64,000 bases of DNA from JACVCS01 sp038328575 (GCA_038328575.1 JBBQMD010000008.1:5357-69356), one strand, 5' to 3'. Shown: positions 9,003 to 18,326, numbered from the stretch's first letter. Program-made: numbers and translations. Notes: generated by a model from the sequence alone, not told the origin.

Positions 9003-9380
9003 ATGAAAAACTACGCGAATGCGTGGCCCGGCGTTCGCTTCTACGCTTGCATGATGGATCAAGACTCTGGGCCGCTGAAGTTCCCGCCTCGCCCCGCACC
9101 GCAAAGCGGCGATGTCGAGTCGCGCGGGTTGCGAAGGCGAGCGGAGGAGGACGAGGACGAGGGGATGCCGAACCCTGCGGACGTCAAGCGGCTCAACGAG
9201 AACGTGACGCGGCGCTGCCCGAGTTGCAAGAAGGAGATCTATGACGACGCCGAGGTGTGTTATCACTGCGGCGACGCGGTGGTGGCGTCGAGATCGCGTG
9301 GCCAGAGTCCTTGGGTGATCATCGTGGTGGCGGCCGTGATCCTGGGTTTTATGATCTCGTACGTCTGGCGACTGCTTTGA
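9003..9380 (+). CDS. Zinc-ribbon, single-pass membrane protein
   Basis: Small protein of about 125 residues with a four-cysteine zinc ribbon (CPSCKKEIYDDAEVCYHC) directly followed by one C-terminal membrane helix (WVIIVVAAVILGFMISYVW). It is predicted to be anchored with the ribbon in the cytoplasm, and I recognise no function. The start is uncertain. ATG 9003 is a plausible first start, but ATG 9165 has a purine-rich, SD-like stretch just before it and would give a 71-residue protein holding only ribbon and helix. Residues between these starts are low in recognisable structure (acidic EEDEDEG stretch). It lies between clpB (divergent) and bamA. Confidence 0.6.
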   Translation: MKNYANAWPGVRFYACMMDQDSGPLKFPPRPAPQSGDVESRGLRRRAEEDEDEGMPNPADVKRLNENVTRRCPSCKKEIYDDAEVCYHCGDAVVASRSRGQSPWVIIVVAAVILGFMISYVWRLL

Positions 9381-9438
9381 GTGAGGGCACGGGTTGTCCG
9401 CAACGCGTTGGCGGGCAGCCGGGGCGGGTTGTGCGCGG

Positions 9439-12087
9439 ATGCCGCCCCTGCTATCGTCGTCGTCCTTGAAGACTCTCTTCGGTTCAACTCGAGCGTCGAA
9501 GTGGAATGCACGGTCACGCGGCGTCTCGACGCTGCTGTTGGCGTTGCTGGCGGGGGCGCCGGTGGGCTTTGCCCAGACGCCTGCGGCGCCGGAAACCTCG
9601 CCCCAGGTGCCTCCGGTGGCAGCGCCGGGCCCGGGTGAGCCTGGTGCGCCGACTCCGGGGTCGGGCGTGGGTGCGACCCGCCCCAGCGCAGAACCGATCC
9701 GCGCCGATGCGCCCCGCGGGCCCGCGACGATCCCGGCGGGCGACGGCCCTGCGGTGACAAAGGTCTCCAAGGTGCTTTTGGGCTACGAGAATCGGCTGAT
9801 CCGATCGGTGGAGCTGCGCGGCCTGCGGCAGGTGTCGCCCCAGCTTGTGCTGAACCAGGTGCGATCGGTCGAGGGCTCGCCCCTGCGCGAGAGCGCGGTG
9901 CGGTCGGATGTGCAGCGGCTCAACCGGCTGGGGCGGTTCAATCAGATCGAGGCCAGCGCCACGCTGTTTGACGATGGGACGGTCGGTCTGGTGTACGAGT
10001 TCATCGAGACGCCGATCGTTCGCGCGGCGCGGGCCGTGGGCAATCGACAGATCAGCGACGAAGATCTCGCGACGGAAATCGACTTGCTCGCTGGCACGCC
10101 GATTGATCGGTATCAGATCGATCGCCTGGTGCGGCGCATCAAAGACCTCTACCGCAAGCGCGGCTACTACCAGGCGGATGTCACTGTTGATGAGGCGGAG
10201 CTGAGTGAACGCGGGAACCTGATCTTCAACATCCGCGAGGGCGAGCGGCTCAAGGTGACCGACATCCGGTTTGATGGCAACGCGACATTTGACGCCGGGC
10301 TGATGCTTCCGGGGATCAAGACCGAAACCTGGGGCATCTTCAACAGCGGCGCGCTGGACGACTCGATCGTCGACCAGGATGTCGCGTCCATCATTCAGTT
10401 CTACAAGGACCGCGGCTATCTGGACGTCCGCGTCGATCGCGCGATCCGCCCCTCACCCAACGGGCAGGAAGCGATCCTGACATTCATCATTAGCGAGGGC
10501 CAGGTGTACACGCTGCGGAGTGTGCGCGTCGTGCTTGCGCAGCCCGGCACGCGCGACGTGCCCACCGAGCTGAGCCCGCGGGTCTACTCGCGCGAGCAGG
10601 TCGCGGGCCTGATGGTGATCAAGGCGGGCGATGTCTACAGCCTTGACCGCATCCGACGCAGCGTCGAGGCGGTGCAGGACGCCTATGGCAAGCTGGGTTA
10701 CGTCGACTCGACCGTCGCTCGCGAAGAAGTCCGCGATGTCAGCCGGCCCGAGGTGGACATCCTGCTGGTCATCACCGAGGGCGAGCCCTCGCTGACGGGA
10801 CTGGTCACCGTTCGCGGCAACGAGCTGACGCAGCAGAAGGTGGTGCGTCGTCAGGTGAAGCTGCTGCCAGATCGCCCGCTGGACACGACGTCCATCAAGC
10901 GAACCAGGGACCTGCTGGACGACACACAGCTCTTTGAGCCTCAGAGCGTCAAGGTCACGATCCAGCCGCCGGACCCGCTGAACCCCGCGCATCGCGACGT
11001 GTTGGTGGAGATCAAGGAGACGAACACGGGGCGCCTGGGCTTCGGGGCCGCGGTGAACACGGACCTTGGGCTCATTGGCACGATCGACTTCGTGCAGCGG
11101 AACTTCGATGTCTCGGACACGCCGGACAGCATGGGCGAGCTGCTGACGGGGCGCGCGTTCCGCGGCGCGGGCCAGACGTTTGCGATCTCGCTGCAGCCGG
11201 GCACGAACTTTCAGAACTACTCGATCTCGCTGGGCGAGCCGTACTTGTTTGAGTCGGATTACGCCGGGAACGTCTCGGCGGGGTTCCGGCGCTGGAACTT
11301 TGACGAGTATTCCGAGTCGCGCATCAGTCTTTCGGGCACGATCGGGCGTCGCTTCGGCGAGCGCTGGGCCGGCGGCATCACCGGGCGCGTGGAGCAGATC
11401 ACGCTCGGCAACTTCCAATCCGGCGCGACCGAAGACCTGGTCCGGGTCGAGGGCGAGAACTTCCTCACCGGAATCAGCGCGCGCGTGTCGCGCCAAGCAA
11501 CCGACAGCAACATCCGCCCCACCCGCGGCACCAAGTTTGATGCGAGCGTCGAACGAGTCGGGGGCGACTTCAACTTCTGGAAGCTCGGCGCCAACTTCGG
11601 CGCGTACCTGCCCTTGTACGAGGACCTCTTCGGGCGCACGACGGTGCTGACGTTCCGCTCGTCGGTCGGATTGATCCCGGAGGATCAGGACGACGTCCCG
11701 CTGTTCGAGCGATTTTATAGCGGCGGCACGGCATTCCGCGGGTTCTCGTTTCGCGGGGTTTCGCCGCGCGGCATCATCGCGGGCTCCAATCCGGCGGTCG
11801 TCGGCGGTGACCCGGTCGGCGGCACGTGGTCGATATTTAACGGCCTGCAGGTCGAGCAGCCGGTGTTCCGCGAGGTGATCGCGATCGTCGGGTTTATCGA
11901 CTCGGGCACAGTGAACTCTTCGCGATACAACGTCAGCCAGTATCGCGTCTCGGTCGGTGGGGGCATCCGGCTGTATCTGCCGATGCTCGGGCCCAACCCG
12001 CTGGCGTTTGACTTCGCGGTCCCGCTGCGGCGCGAAGAGCGTGACGAAAAGCGACTGTTCAGTTTCACGCTTGACGTGCCGTTCTAA
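9439..12087 (+). CDS. bamA: Outer membrane protein assembly factor BamA
   Basis: Core of the BAM complex that folds beta-barrels into the outer membrane. A hydrophobic signal (STLLLALLAGAPVGFAQ) is followed by a Pro/Ala/Gly-rich linker. Five POTRA-like repeats run from about residue 110 (RSVELRGLRQVSPQLV) to about residue 530, each ending in a strand such as IREGERLKVTDIRFDGN or ITEGEPSLTGLVTVRGN. The C-terminal third is a 16-stranded Omp85 barrel with the RGF signature (FRGFSFRG, near residue 770) and an aromatic terminal strand (FSFTLDVPF). The ATG at 9439 is chosen; an in-frame TTG at 9394 is also possible. The downstream order (ompH, lpxD, lpxC) is the familiar bam-skp-lpx arrangement. 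Confidence 0.93.
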   Translation: MPPLLSSSSLKTLFGSTRASKWNARSRGVSTLLLALLAGAPVGFAQTPAAPETSPQVPPVAAPGPGEPGAPTPGSGVGATRPSAEPIRADAPRGPATIPAGDGPAVTKVSKVLLGYENRLIRSVELRGLRQVSPQLVLNQVRSVEGSPLRESAVRSDVQRLNRLGRFNQIEASATLFDDGTVGLVYEFIETPIVRAARAVGNRQISDEDLATEIDLLAGTPIDRYQIDRLVRRIKDLYRKRGYYQADVTVDEAELSERGNLIFNIREGERLKVTDIRFDGNATFDAGLMLPGIKTETWGIFNSGALDDSIVDQDVASIIQFYKDRGYLDVRVDRAIRPSPNGQEAILTFIISEGQVYTLRSVRVVLAQPGTRDVPTELSPRVYSREQVAGLMVIKAGDVYSLDRIRRSVEAVQDAYGKLGYVDSTVAREEVRDVSRPEVDILLVITEGEPSLTGLVTVRGNELTQQKVVRRQVKLLPDRPLDTTSIKRTRDLLDDTQLFEPQSVKVTIQPPDPLNPAHRDVLVEIKETNTGRLGFGAAVNTDLGLIGTIDFVQRNFDVSDTPDSMGELLTGRAFRGAGQTFAISLQPGTNFQNYSISLGEPYLFESDYAGNVSAGFRRWNFDEYSESRISLSGTIGRRFGERWAGGITGRVEQITLGNFQSGATEDLVRVEGENFLTGISARVSRQATDSNIRPTRGTKFDASVERVGGDFNFWKLGANFGAYLPLYEDLFGRTTVLTFRSSVGLIPEDQDDVPLFERFYSGGTAFRGFSFRGVSPRGIIAGSNPAVVGGDPVGGTWSIFNGLQVEQPVFREVIAIVGFIDSGTVNSSRYNVSQYRVSVGGGIRLYLPMLGPNPLAFDFAVPLRREERDEKRLFSFTLDVPF

Positions 12088-12240
12088 CACCAAATTCGCG
12101 TATGGCGGGGCGATGGCGCGGGCCGGTCGCGACTTTCTGGTTCGCAGGTGCTAACAATGGACATTCACGGCTCGCCCTGTTCGGCGAAACGTGCCCCGCA
12201 TTGAACAAACGCCCCGGCTTGGGGCCTCAGGAGTTTGCCC

Positions 12241-12864
12241 ATGACCAAGACGCTGAATCGCTCGATGATCGCCCTGGCGCTGCTGATGGGCGGGGCGGGC
12301 GTGTTGATGGTCGGGCAAGCCGCGGCCCGCAACTCGAACGGGATGTTGGTGCCCCCGGCGCCGGTGGTCGCTCTCGTGGACCTGCCCCGGGTCTTTGAGG
12401 CGCTGGATGAGCGGACCGTCCGCGAGAAGGACCTGATGGACAACGCGACGATCAAGCAGGGCGAGCTGACCGCCCTGGGCAAGGAGATTGAGGAGGAGAG
12501 CCAGAAGGCCAAGGTGATGAACCGCGGCAACCAGCAGCAGGCGGCGGTGCTCAAGCTGCTGGAGAAGCAGGCGGTGGCCAACGCCAAGCGCGGCGCGTAC
12601 GACGCGATGCTGGATCAGCAGCGGGCGGAGATCTTCAAGTCGCTGTACTCAAAGGTGGCCGACGCGTCCAAGAAGGTCGCGGAGATGCAGGGCTTCACGC
12701 TCGTGCTGGCGGATGACCAGGGGATCACGATCCCTGACGGCGCATCGACGGACGCGGTCCGGGGCGTGCTGGGCGGGCGTCGGGTGTTGTACGCCGCGAA
12801 GGCGCACGACATCACGCAGGACATCATCAACCAGCTCAATATCGACTTCAAGAACAAGCCGTGA
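12241..12864 (+). CDS. ompH: OmpH/Skp-family periplasmic chaperone
   Basis: Periplasmic holdase that escorts unfolded outer-membrane proteins to BamA. The 207 residues have a signal peptide (SMIALALLMGGAGVLMVGQAAA), a short linker, then VVALVDLPRVFEAL, the OmpH entry strand. After it comes a long charged helical stretch (about 70-155) that would form the tentacles, and a closing strand near FTLVLADDQGI. The ATG at 12241 has GGAG seven bases upstream. A GCCCC/GGGGC hairpin (12211-12225) lies just before the ribosome site. Its stop overlaps the lpxD GTG start (GTGA), so the two are probably translationally coupled. Confidence 0.88.
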   Translation: MTKTLNRSMIALALLMGGAGVLMVGQAAARNSNGMLVPPAPVVALVDLPRVFEALDERTVREKDLMDNATIKQGELTALGKEIEEESQKAKVMNRGNQQQAAVLKLLEKQAVANAKRGAYDAMLDQQRAEIFKSLYSKVADASKKVAEMQGFTLVLADDQGITIPDGASTDAVRGVLGGRRVLYAAKAHDITQDIINQLNIDFKNKP

Positions 12865-13955
12865 GTGGCGCGACCAGCGCGACTGGCGCGAGTAATCGTT
12901 CCGACACATTTGCCCGAGACAGGCGCCCTACGCCGGGTTCGGATGCTGGCCCATCCTTCGTGATGACGACAGGTGATATTGCGCGAATGCTTGACGCCCA
13001 ACTTGACGGGCGCGATGACCTGCGCATCGAGCGCGTCGATTCGTTTGACAGCGCCGATGCGAACGCGATCACGTTCATCCGCTCGGAGAAGTTCGCCAGC
13101 CGCTGGGGCGAGTGCGGCGCGGGCGCGGCATTGATCGCCCGGGGCGTCAAGACCGAGGGGCACGACCCGGCAACCCGCGCGATCATCTTTGTCGATGATC
13201 CGGACCTTGCGCTCACGCGCGTGTTGAACGCGCTGGTGCCGCCGGACGCGCCGCTGTCGCCGGGCGTGCATTCCACGAGCGTGATCGACCCGAGCGCAAC
13301 GATCGGGCAGCGGGCGCACGTCGGGCCGTTCTGCGTGATCGGTGCGGGCGCGCAGGTCGGAGACGACTGCGTGCTTATCTCGCACGTGCATCTCGCGGCG
13401 GACGTGCGGATAGGGCGCAACACCACGCTGCACCCGAACGTCACAATCTACGCGCACTGCCGGATTGGCGATGACGTGATCCTGCACGCCAACGTGGTCA
13501 TTGGCGCCGACGGCTTTGGCTACCGGCCCGACCCGAGCGGGCGCGGCCTGGTGAAGCTGCCGCACAGGGGGATCGTGGAGATTCACGATCGAGTGGAGAT
13601 CGGGGCCGGCTCGTGCGTTGATCGGGCGCGCTTCGGCGCGACGGTGATCGGCGAGGGGACCAAGATCGACAATCTCGTGCAGATTGGGCACAACTGTCGC
13701 GTGGGGCGGTCGTGCGTGATCTGCGGGTGTACGGGGATCGCCGGGAGCGTAACAATCGGTGATGGCGTGCAGATTGGCGGCAACTGCGGGCTGGGCGACA
13801 ATCTCACGATTGGCAATGGCGTAAAGATCGCTGGCAACGCGGCCCTCATGCACGATGTCCCTGATGGCGCGACGTACGCCGGATACCCGGCGATGCCGGC
13901 GCGAGACTACATGCGGATCCTGGGCGCGATGAAGAAGGCCGCGGGGCTTCGGTAG
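12861..13955 (+). CDS. lpxD: UDP-3-O-acylglucosamine N-acyltransferase LpxD
   Basis: Third step of lipid A synthesis: transfers a hydroxyacyl chain from ACP to the 2-amino group of UDP-3-O-acylglucosamine in the cytoplasm. An N-terminal uridine-binding domain (about residues 35-130) precedes a left-handed beta-helix of hexapeptide repeats (IDPSATIGQRAHVGPFCVIG and onward). The general-base histidine lies in LVQIGHNCRVG. The C-terminus ends in the usual helical tail (PARDYMRILGAMKKA). The 364 residues include about 34 extra at the N-terminus, so the internal ATG near residue 35 (MTTGDIARML) could be the true start. GTG 12861 is kept because it overlaps the ompH stop. Confidence 0.93.
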   Translation: MSGATSATGASNRSDTFARDRRPTPGSDAGPSFVMTTGDIARMLDAQLDGRDDLRIERVDSFDSADANAITFIRSEKFASRWGECGAGAALIARGVKTEGHDPATRAIIFVDDPDLALTRVLNALVPPDAPLSPGVHSTSVIDPSATIGQRAHVGPFCVIGAGAQVGDDCVLISHVHLAADVRIGRNTTLHPNVTIYAHCRIGDDVILHANVVIGADGFGYRPDPSGRGLVKLPHRGIVEIHDRVEIGAGSCVDRARFGATVIGEGTKIDNLVQIGHNCRVGRSCVICGCTGIAGSVTIGDGVQIGGNCGLGDNLTIGNGVKIAGNAALMHDVPDGATYAGYPAMPARDYMRILGAMKKAAGLR

Positions 13956-14965
13956 TGAGCGATGGCGGCGGCAGAGCGGATGTGTCAAATCAAAGGCCTG
14001 CTCCTGTGTCTACGTCCGTGCCATGTCGAACACTGAACGGGCCCGTGCATCTGGGAGGGCGCGGGCTCTTCACCGGAGCGCCGGCGCGGATGACGGTCTT
14101 GCCTCGCGAGACGGTGGGGATTGTGTTCCGACGAATCGCCGACGACGCGGACCCCGCGGCGGTGATCGAGGCGCCGGCGCTGACCACCCACACGAGGCCG
14201 ACGCCCGGGCAGCACTACACGCACCTGCTCGATCAGGCGTCTGACGATGCAGGCGCTGGCTCGCGCCCGACGGTGGTCGTCGCGATGACCATCGAGCACG
14301 TCGTCGCGGCTCTGGCGGGCCTGAGCATCTCACACGCGACGGTCGAGCTGAATCGCGTGGAGGTGCCGATGATGGACGGCTCGTCGCGTCCGCTGGTGGA
14401 GGCGATTGGCACGGTTGGTATTCGCGAGCTGGCGGGCCAATCGCGCGAGCCACTGGTGATTCGCGAGACGATTCGTATCGGCGATGCGGAGGCGTGGATC
14501 GAGGCGGGGCCGAGCGACGCGACTGCGGATCTCCCGCCGCTGATGGATATTGAATATCGCCTTGACTACGGGCCGGGCTCACCGATCCAACCGTGGACCG
14601 AGCGGTTCATTCAGTATCATCAACTCGACTTCCGGGGCGAGCTTGGGCGGGCCTCGGCCGAGTACTTCGCGACGCAGATCGCCCCGGCGCGGACATTCAA
14701 CACGCTGGCGCAGGCGGAGTCCCTGCGGCGGGCGGGGCTGTTTCAGCACCTGACGTTTGAAGACGTGCTGGTGATCGGGCCGGATGGCCCGGTGGGCACG
14801 AGCGAGCGGTTCGAGGGCGAGGCGGCGCGGCACAAACTGCTGGACATGATCGGGGATTTCGCGCTGGTGGGCCGCCCGATTGTGGGGCGGATTCGCGGGC
14901 ACAGGTCGGGGCACGCGCTGAATCACCAACTCGCGGCGGCATTGTTGGCAACCGACCGGCGATAG
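13955..14965 (+). CDS. lpxC: UDP-3-O-acyl-N-acetylglucosamine deacetylase LpxC
   Basis: Committed step of lipid A synthesis; a Zn-dependent deacetylase. The family blocks are present: TIEHVVAALAGL with the first zinc histidine, EVPMMDGSSRPLVEAI, ARTFNTLAQAESLRRAGL, and RHKLLDMIGDFALVG with the second histidine and zinc aspartate. The last block is RGHRSGHALNHQL with the catalytic histidine. The 336 residues are slightly longer than E. coli LpxC (305), and the enzyme is not fused to FabZ as in some related groups. The GTG start overlaps the last base of the lpxD stop (TAGTG). lpxA and fabZ are not downstream; a pseudopilin gene follows instead. Confidence 0.93.
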   Translation: MSDGGGRADVSNQRPAPVSTSVPCRTLNGPVHLGGRGLFTGAPARMTVLPRETVGIVFRRIADDADPAAVIEAPALTTHTRPTPGQHYTHLLDQASDDAGAGSRPTVVVAMTIEHVVAALAGLSISHATVELNRVEVPMMDGSSRPLVEAIGTVGIRELAGQSREPLVIRETIRIGDAEAWIEAGPSDATADLPPLMDIEYRLDYGPGSPIQPWTERFIQYHQLDFRGELGRASAEYFATQIAPARTFNTLAQAESLRRAGLFQHLTFEDVLVIGPDGPVGTSERFEGEAARHKLLDMIGDFALVGRPIVGRIRGHRSGHALNHQLAAALLATDRR

Positions 14966-14979
14966 GATTGTGTTTGGGC
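14965..14979 (+). promoter_or_regulatory. Shared intergenic sequence, copy A
   Basis: The 15 bases GGATTGTGTTTGGGC begin at the last base of the lpxC stop, about 180 bases before the pseudopilin start at 15147. The same 15 bases occur at 58235-58249, and the core ATTGTGTTTG occurs at 28238-28247. A role in transcription is inferred only from repetition and position; I see no matching -10 at normal spacing. Confidence 0.35.
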
Positions 14980-15146
14980 TTTTCGAGGCTTTGAGCGCGA
15001 ATCTGGGTCGAGGTGATCCGGGCCGGCGTCTGAGCCGACATTTCTCATTGCAACCCCGCGTGACGTCGCGAGGTACACCTTGACGCGGCTGGTTTCTGAG
15101 GCCGGGCATGTGACGATCGGGCGGAGGCGGGTTGGAGGCGTTTCTT

Positions 15147-15887
15147 GTGAGTGTTCAACCGATGAGAGCCGATGGCCGAGCACCGCTCCCTGCGCGGGGG
15201 GGGCGAGCGTTCACGTTGATCGAGTTGCTGGTGGTGATCGCGATCATCGCGGTGCTCATCGGCCTGCTGGTGCCGGCGATGGCGGGTGTGCGGTCGTACG
15301 TGCGGAGCGTGAAGTGTGCCGCGAACCTGCGTTCGTTTGGCCAGTCGTTCCAGATGTACATGAACAATAACAAGGACCTGCTGCCGAACGTGCGGCCGTT
15401 TTACGACCCGGCGATTTCATCGAGCACCGACCCGGCGCTGCTGGACATCCTCGCCTCGTACATGGATGTTAAAGCGCCGCAGCGCGAGAACCCGGAGGAT
15501 CCGGACAGCAGGTACATCCCGGCGGACCCGTTCTTCTGCCCCAGCGACCGCAAGCCCGAAGACGAGGCGGGGCTGAGCCTCGGGATCTCGTACGAGTATT
15601 GGCCGGGCATGATGATGGTGTTCGCGGAGGGGCCGCTGCTGGGCGACAAGTCCAAGGCGCAGCGGATGGTGAGCACATATTGGTCGCAGGGGACGACCAT
15701 CCCGGTGCTGAGCGATGCGAAGGCTTGGCACAAGCTGGGCGGCAATCGCGGGCAGAACGGGCTGTTTTATGGGGACTGGCACGTTGGCGAGGTGGACATC
15801 GCGCCGCGTGAGCAGGTCGAGAACAGCGTGCCGATAATCCCCGTGACGCCCCCGATACCACCGGTGCAGCCTCCACCCGGCGGCTGA
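15147..15887 (+). CDS. Type II-like pseudopilin (prepilin N-methylation motif)
   Basis: Secreted or surface pseudopilin of the planctomycete type. A short basic leader ends at A21, then F22 begins the FTLIELL motif with the conserved Glu at +5 (E26) and a hydrophobic helix (VVIAIIAVLIGLLVPA). The remaining 200 residues form the variable globular part: NLRSFGQSFQMYMNNN, a CPSD stretch, and a closing GLFYGDWHVGEVD of the kind seen in the DUF1559-like/H-X9-DG class. A Pro-rich tail ends the protein. GTG 15147 is chosen because GGAGG stands eight bases before it. Prepilin peptidase processing is expected, but no peptidase or assembly ATPase is in the window. Confidence 0.82.
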   Translation: MSVQPMRADGRAPLPARGGRAFTLIELLVVIAIIAVLIGLLVPAMAGVRSYVRSVKCAANLRSFGQSFQMYMNNNKDLLPNVRPFYDPAISSSTDPALLDILASYMDVKAPQRENPEDPDSRYIPADPFFCPSDRKPEDEAGLSLGISYEYWPGMMMVFAEGPLLGDKSKAQRMVSTYWSQGTTIPVLSDAKAWHKLGGNRGQNGLFYGDWHVGEVDIAPREQVENSVPIIPVTPPIPPVQPPPGG

Positions 15888-15935
15888 GCGAACGCCAACA
15901 GTCCTTCATTCAGACGAAGTCATTCCGAGTTCACT

Positions 15936-16910
15936 ATGAACACATTCACTTTCAAACTTCAATCTCGGCGCAGCGGGCTGGGGCGATTGCGAGAGTCTCT
16001 TGCCGGGTTCGGACAGCGGTTTGACAGCCCGCGCCGCCGCGCTATTGGCGGCGCGCTGGTCCTGATGCTTGCGCTGGGCGCGGGGTCGTGGTACTACGTC
16101 GCAACGCGTCCGGTCGCGGTACCCCAGGTGCTGGTGGACGATCTGGAAGACTCGCTGAACTTCATGCTGTTGAGCGATGAGTTCAACAAGCTGCCTTTGA
16201 AGCAGCGGCGCGAGCTGCTGCGCGATCTGGTCGCGCGGATGAAGGGGATGGATTCGGGCGACTCGGCGCTGATGGCCTCGTTCGCGGCGGGGATCATGGG
16301 TCCGGCGCGAGCCCAGCTTCAGAAGAACGCCGAGAAGCTGATGGTCGATCAGTGGGACGAGTTCGCGGCCCAGTACACCGGCGTTCCCAAGGCCAAGCGC
16401 GGCGAGTTTTTGGACAAGTCGCTGATCGAGATGTCCAAGATGATGGAAGACATCGGCGGCTTTGCGCTGCCGGTGAAGCCCGAAGATCGCCCGGCGATGG
16501 CCAAGAAGGACGCCAAGCGGAACCAGGAGCGCAACGCCGGGCGCGTCAACAAGATGGACGACAACATGGCGATGGGAGCCGCGGGCGCGGTCGTGCGCGG
16601 CAGCGAGCTGGCCTCGCCCAAGCAGAAGGCGCGGATGTCACTGCTCATGCGCGATATGACTCGCCATCTGCGGAACGAGGATGTCGACTCCGGCAAGCCG
16701 ATCGAACCTCCTGCACCCCCCGCGCCGCCAACGCCGCCAGTCGAGGAGCTACCGAAGGATCCTGACGCGGACCCGGCGGTTGACCCCAACGCGGATCCGA
16801 ATGCGGATCCGAACCGAGAGCCGAACGCACCGGCGGCGCCGGGCGTGGCACCACCCGGCGCGCCGGCATCGCCATCGCCGGCAGCGCCGCCGCCATCGGG
16901 CCCGCGTTGA
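15936..16910 (+). CDS. Hypothetical single-pass membrane protein with Pro/Asp-rich tail
   Basis: I do not recognise this protein. The 324 residues show a basic N-terminus, one membrane helix (about 37-54, AIGGALVLMLALGAGSWYYV) and a charged helical region (60-245) with many Lys, Asp and Met residues. The C-terminal 75 residues are low complexity: Pro-rich (PPAPPAPPTPP), then DPNADPN repeats and Pro/Ala. Most of the protein would be outside the cytoplasm if the helix is an uncleaved anchor. It starts 48 bases after the pseudopilin and may be cotranscribed with it. The next gene, uvrC, is probably unrelated in role. Confidence 0.7.
   Translation: MNTFTFKLQSRRSGLGRLRESLAGFGQRFDSPRRRAIGGALVLMLALGAGSWYYVATRPVAVPQVLVDDLEDSLNFMLLSDEFNKLPLKQRRELLRDLVARMKGMDSGDSALMASFAAGIMGPARAQLQKNAEKLMVDQWDEFAAQYTGVPKAKRGEFLDKSLIEMSKMMEDIGGFALPVKPEDRPAMAKKDAKRNQERNAGRVNKMDDNMAMGAAGAVVRGSELASPKQKARMSLLMRDMTRHLRNEDVDSGKPIEPPAPPAPPTPPVEELPKDPDADPAVDPNADPNADPNREPNAPAAPGVAPPGAPASPSPAAPPPSGPR
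16775..16830 (+). repeat. DPNADPN-coding repeat
   Basis: Short imperfect repeats encode the Asp-Pro-Asn/Ala-Asp-Pro tail of the membrane protein gene (15936-16910). Confidence 0.6.
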
Positions 16911-16952
16911 TAGGCGGGGCGGACTGCGCACTCCGGCGCGAGCTGGGGCGTA

Positions 16953-18326
16953 TTGAATAGCGTGGTGGATACGACACGAGAAGAACGGCTGGACCGCTTG
17001 CTGAAAAAGGCGCGGTCGCTGCCGGGCGTGCCCGGCGTGTACCTGATGAAGGACGCGCAGGGAACGGTGGTCTACGTGGGCAAGGCGCGGGCGCTGCCGG
17101 ATCGGGTGTCGAGCTATTTCGTGCCCTCGGCAGAACTTGGCTTTAAGAAGCAGCCGTTGCTTGACATTGTTGACGACTTTGACGTCATCGAGTGCGAGGG
17201 CGAGTGGGAGGCGCTGCTCACCGAGAGCCGGCTGATCAAAGAACTGCGCCCCGCGCCAAAGTTCAACGCGCGCCTCAAAGACGGCAAGAGCTTTCCGTAC
17301 CTGGTCATCACCCAGAACGAGGATTACCCGCGCGTGTTCGTGACGCGGAATCCGTCTGGCGCTGGCGACGAGGCGCTGACGCGATTGCTGAAGGCGGCGA
17401 AGGTCTACGGGCCGTTTACAAATGCCGGCGCGCTACGCGAGGCGGTGCAACTCCTGCAACGCGCGTTCAAGTTTCGCACGTGCTCGATCGACATCGTCGT
17501 TGGCGACCCGCGGAATCGGTTCTTCCGGCCCTGCCTGCTGGCGGCGATCAATCAATGCACGGCGCCGTGCGCCGAGCGGATCGGCGTAGAGGAGTATGGC
17601 GCGGACGTGCAGCGGTTCGCGCGGTTCGTGTCCAGTAAGCGCTCGGCGATGTTGCGTGAGCTGCGCTCGGAGATGGACACTGCGAGCGGGCTGATGCAGT
17701 ATGAGAAGGCCGCGAGCGTGCGAGATCAGATCCGTTCGATCGAGAAGCTCGACGAGCGAGCCGAGGTGAAAGAGGGGTGGCAGCCGGAAATCGAGATCGC
17801 GGCGCTGGACCCGGCCAAGGGGTGCGCCGCGCTTCAGAAGATTTTGGGGCTTGAGCGCGCGGTGCGTGCGATCGAGGGGATCGACATCGCGCACTTGCAG
17901 GGCGGGCAGACCGTGGGCAGTAAGGTGTGCTTTGTCGATGGGCGGCCGTTCAAGGAGGAGTATCGGCGGTACAAGATTCGCTCGGTGGCCAATGACGATT
18001 ACGCCTCGATCCGCGAGGTGGTGTCGCGCCGGTATCGCGATGCGGGCGCGGGGCACGAGCTCTTCCCCGACGTGATCATGATCGATGGCGGGCTGGGGCA
18101 GTTGCACGCCGCGGAGGAGGCGCTGGCGCAACTGGAGATCCAGCCGCCGATGGTGATCAGTCTGGCGAAAAAGGAAGAACTGATCTACGTCAGGGCGCGG
18201 AGCGAACCAATCCGGCTGGCGCGAACGAACGCGGCCTTGCGCCTGGTGCAAAGCGTGCGCGACGAGGCTCACCGCTTCGCGCAGTCTTACCACCACCTGC
18301 TGCGGAAGAAGGATCTGCTTGACTGA
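16953..18326 (+). CDS. uvrC: UvrC-type excinuclease subunit, shortened
   Basis: Nuclease of nucleotide excision repair that makes the 3' and 5' cuts at UvrB-marked lesions. The GIY-YIG domain is intact (PGVPGVYLMKDAQGTVVYVGKA with downstream R and E residues), a Cys-containing segment follows (CLLAAINQCTAPC), and the UVR motif that binds UvrB is present (MQYEKAASVRDQI). The RNase H-like nuclease core is visible as GIDIAHLQG, DVIMIDGGLGQL and VRDEAHRFAQ. Only 457 residues are present against about 600: the stretch between UVR and GIDIAH is much shorter and the C-terminal helix-hairpin-helix pair is missing. The start is TTG; a GTG nine bases later is an alternative. Confidence 0.88.
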   Translation: MNSVVDTTREERLDRLLKKARSLPGVPGVYLMKDAQGTVVYVGKARALPDRVSSYFVPSAELGFKKQPLLDIVDDFDVIECEGEWEALLTESRLIKELRPAPKFNARLKDGKSFPYLVITQNEDYPRVFVTRNPSGAGDEALTRLLKAAKVYGPFTNAGALREAVQLLQRAFKFRTCSIDIVVGDPRNRFFRPCLLAAINQCTAPCAERIGVEEYGADVQRFARFVSSKRSAMLRELRSEMDTASGLMQYEKAASVRDQIRSIEKLDERAEVKEGWQPEIEIAALDPAKGCAALQKILGLERAVRAIEGIDIAHLQGGQTVGSKVCFVDGRPFKEEYRRYKIRSVANDDYASIREVVSRRYRDAGAGHELFPDVIMIDGGLGQLHAAEEALAQLEIQPPMVISLAKKEELIYVRARSEPIRLARTNAALRLVQSVRDEAHRFAQSYHHLLRKKDLLD

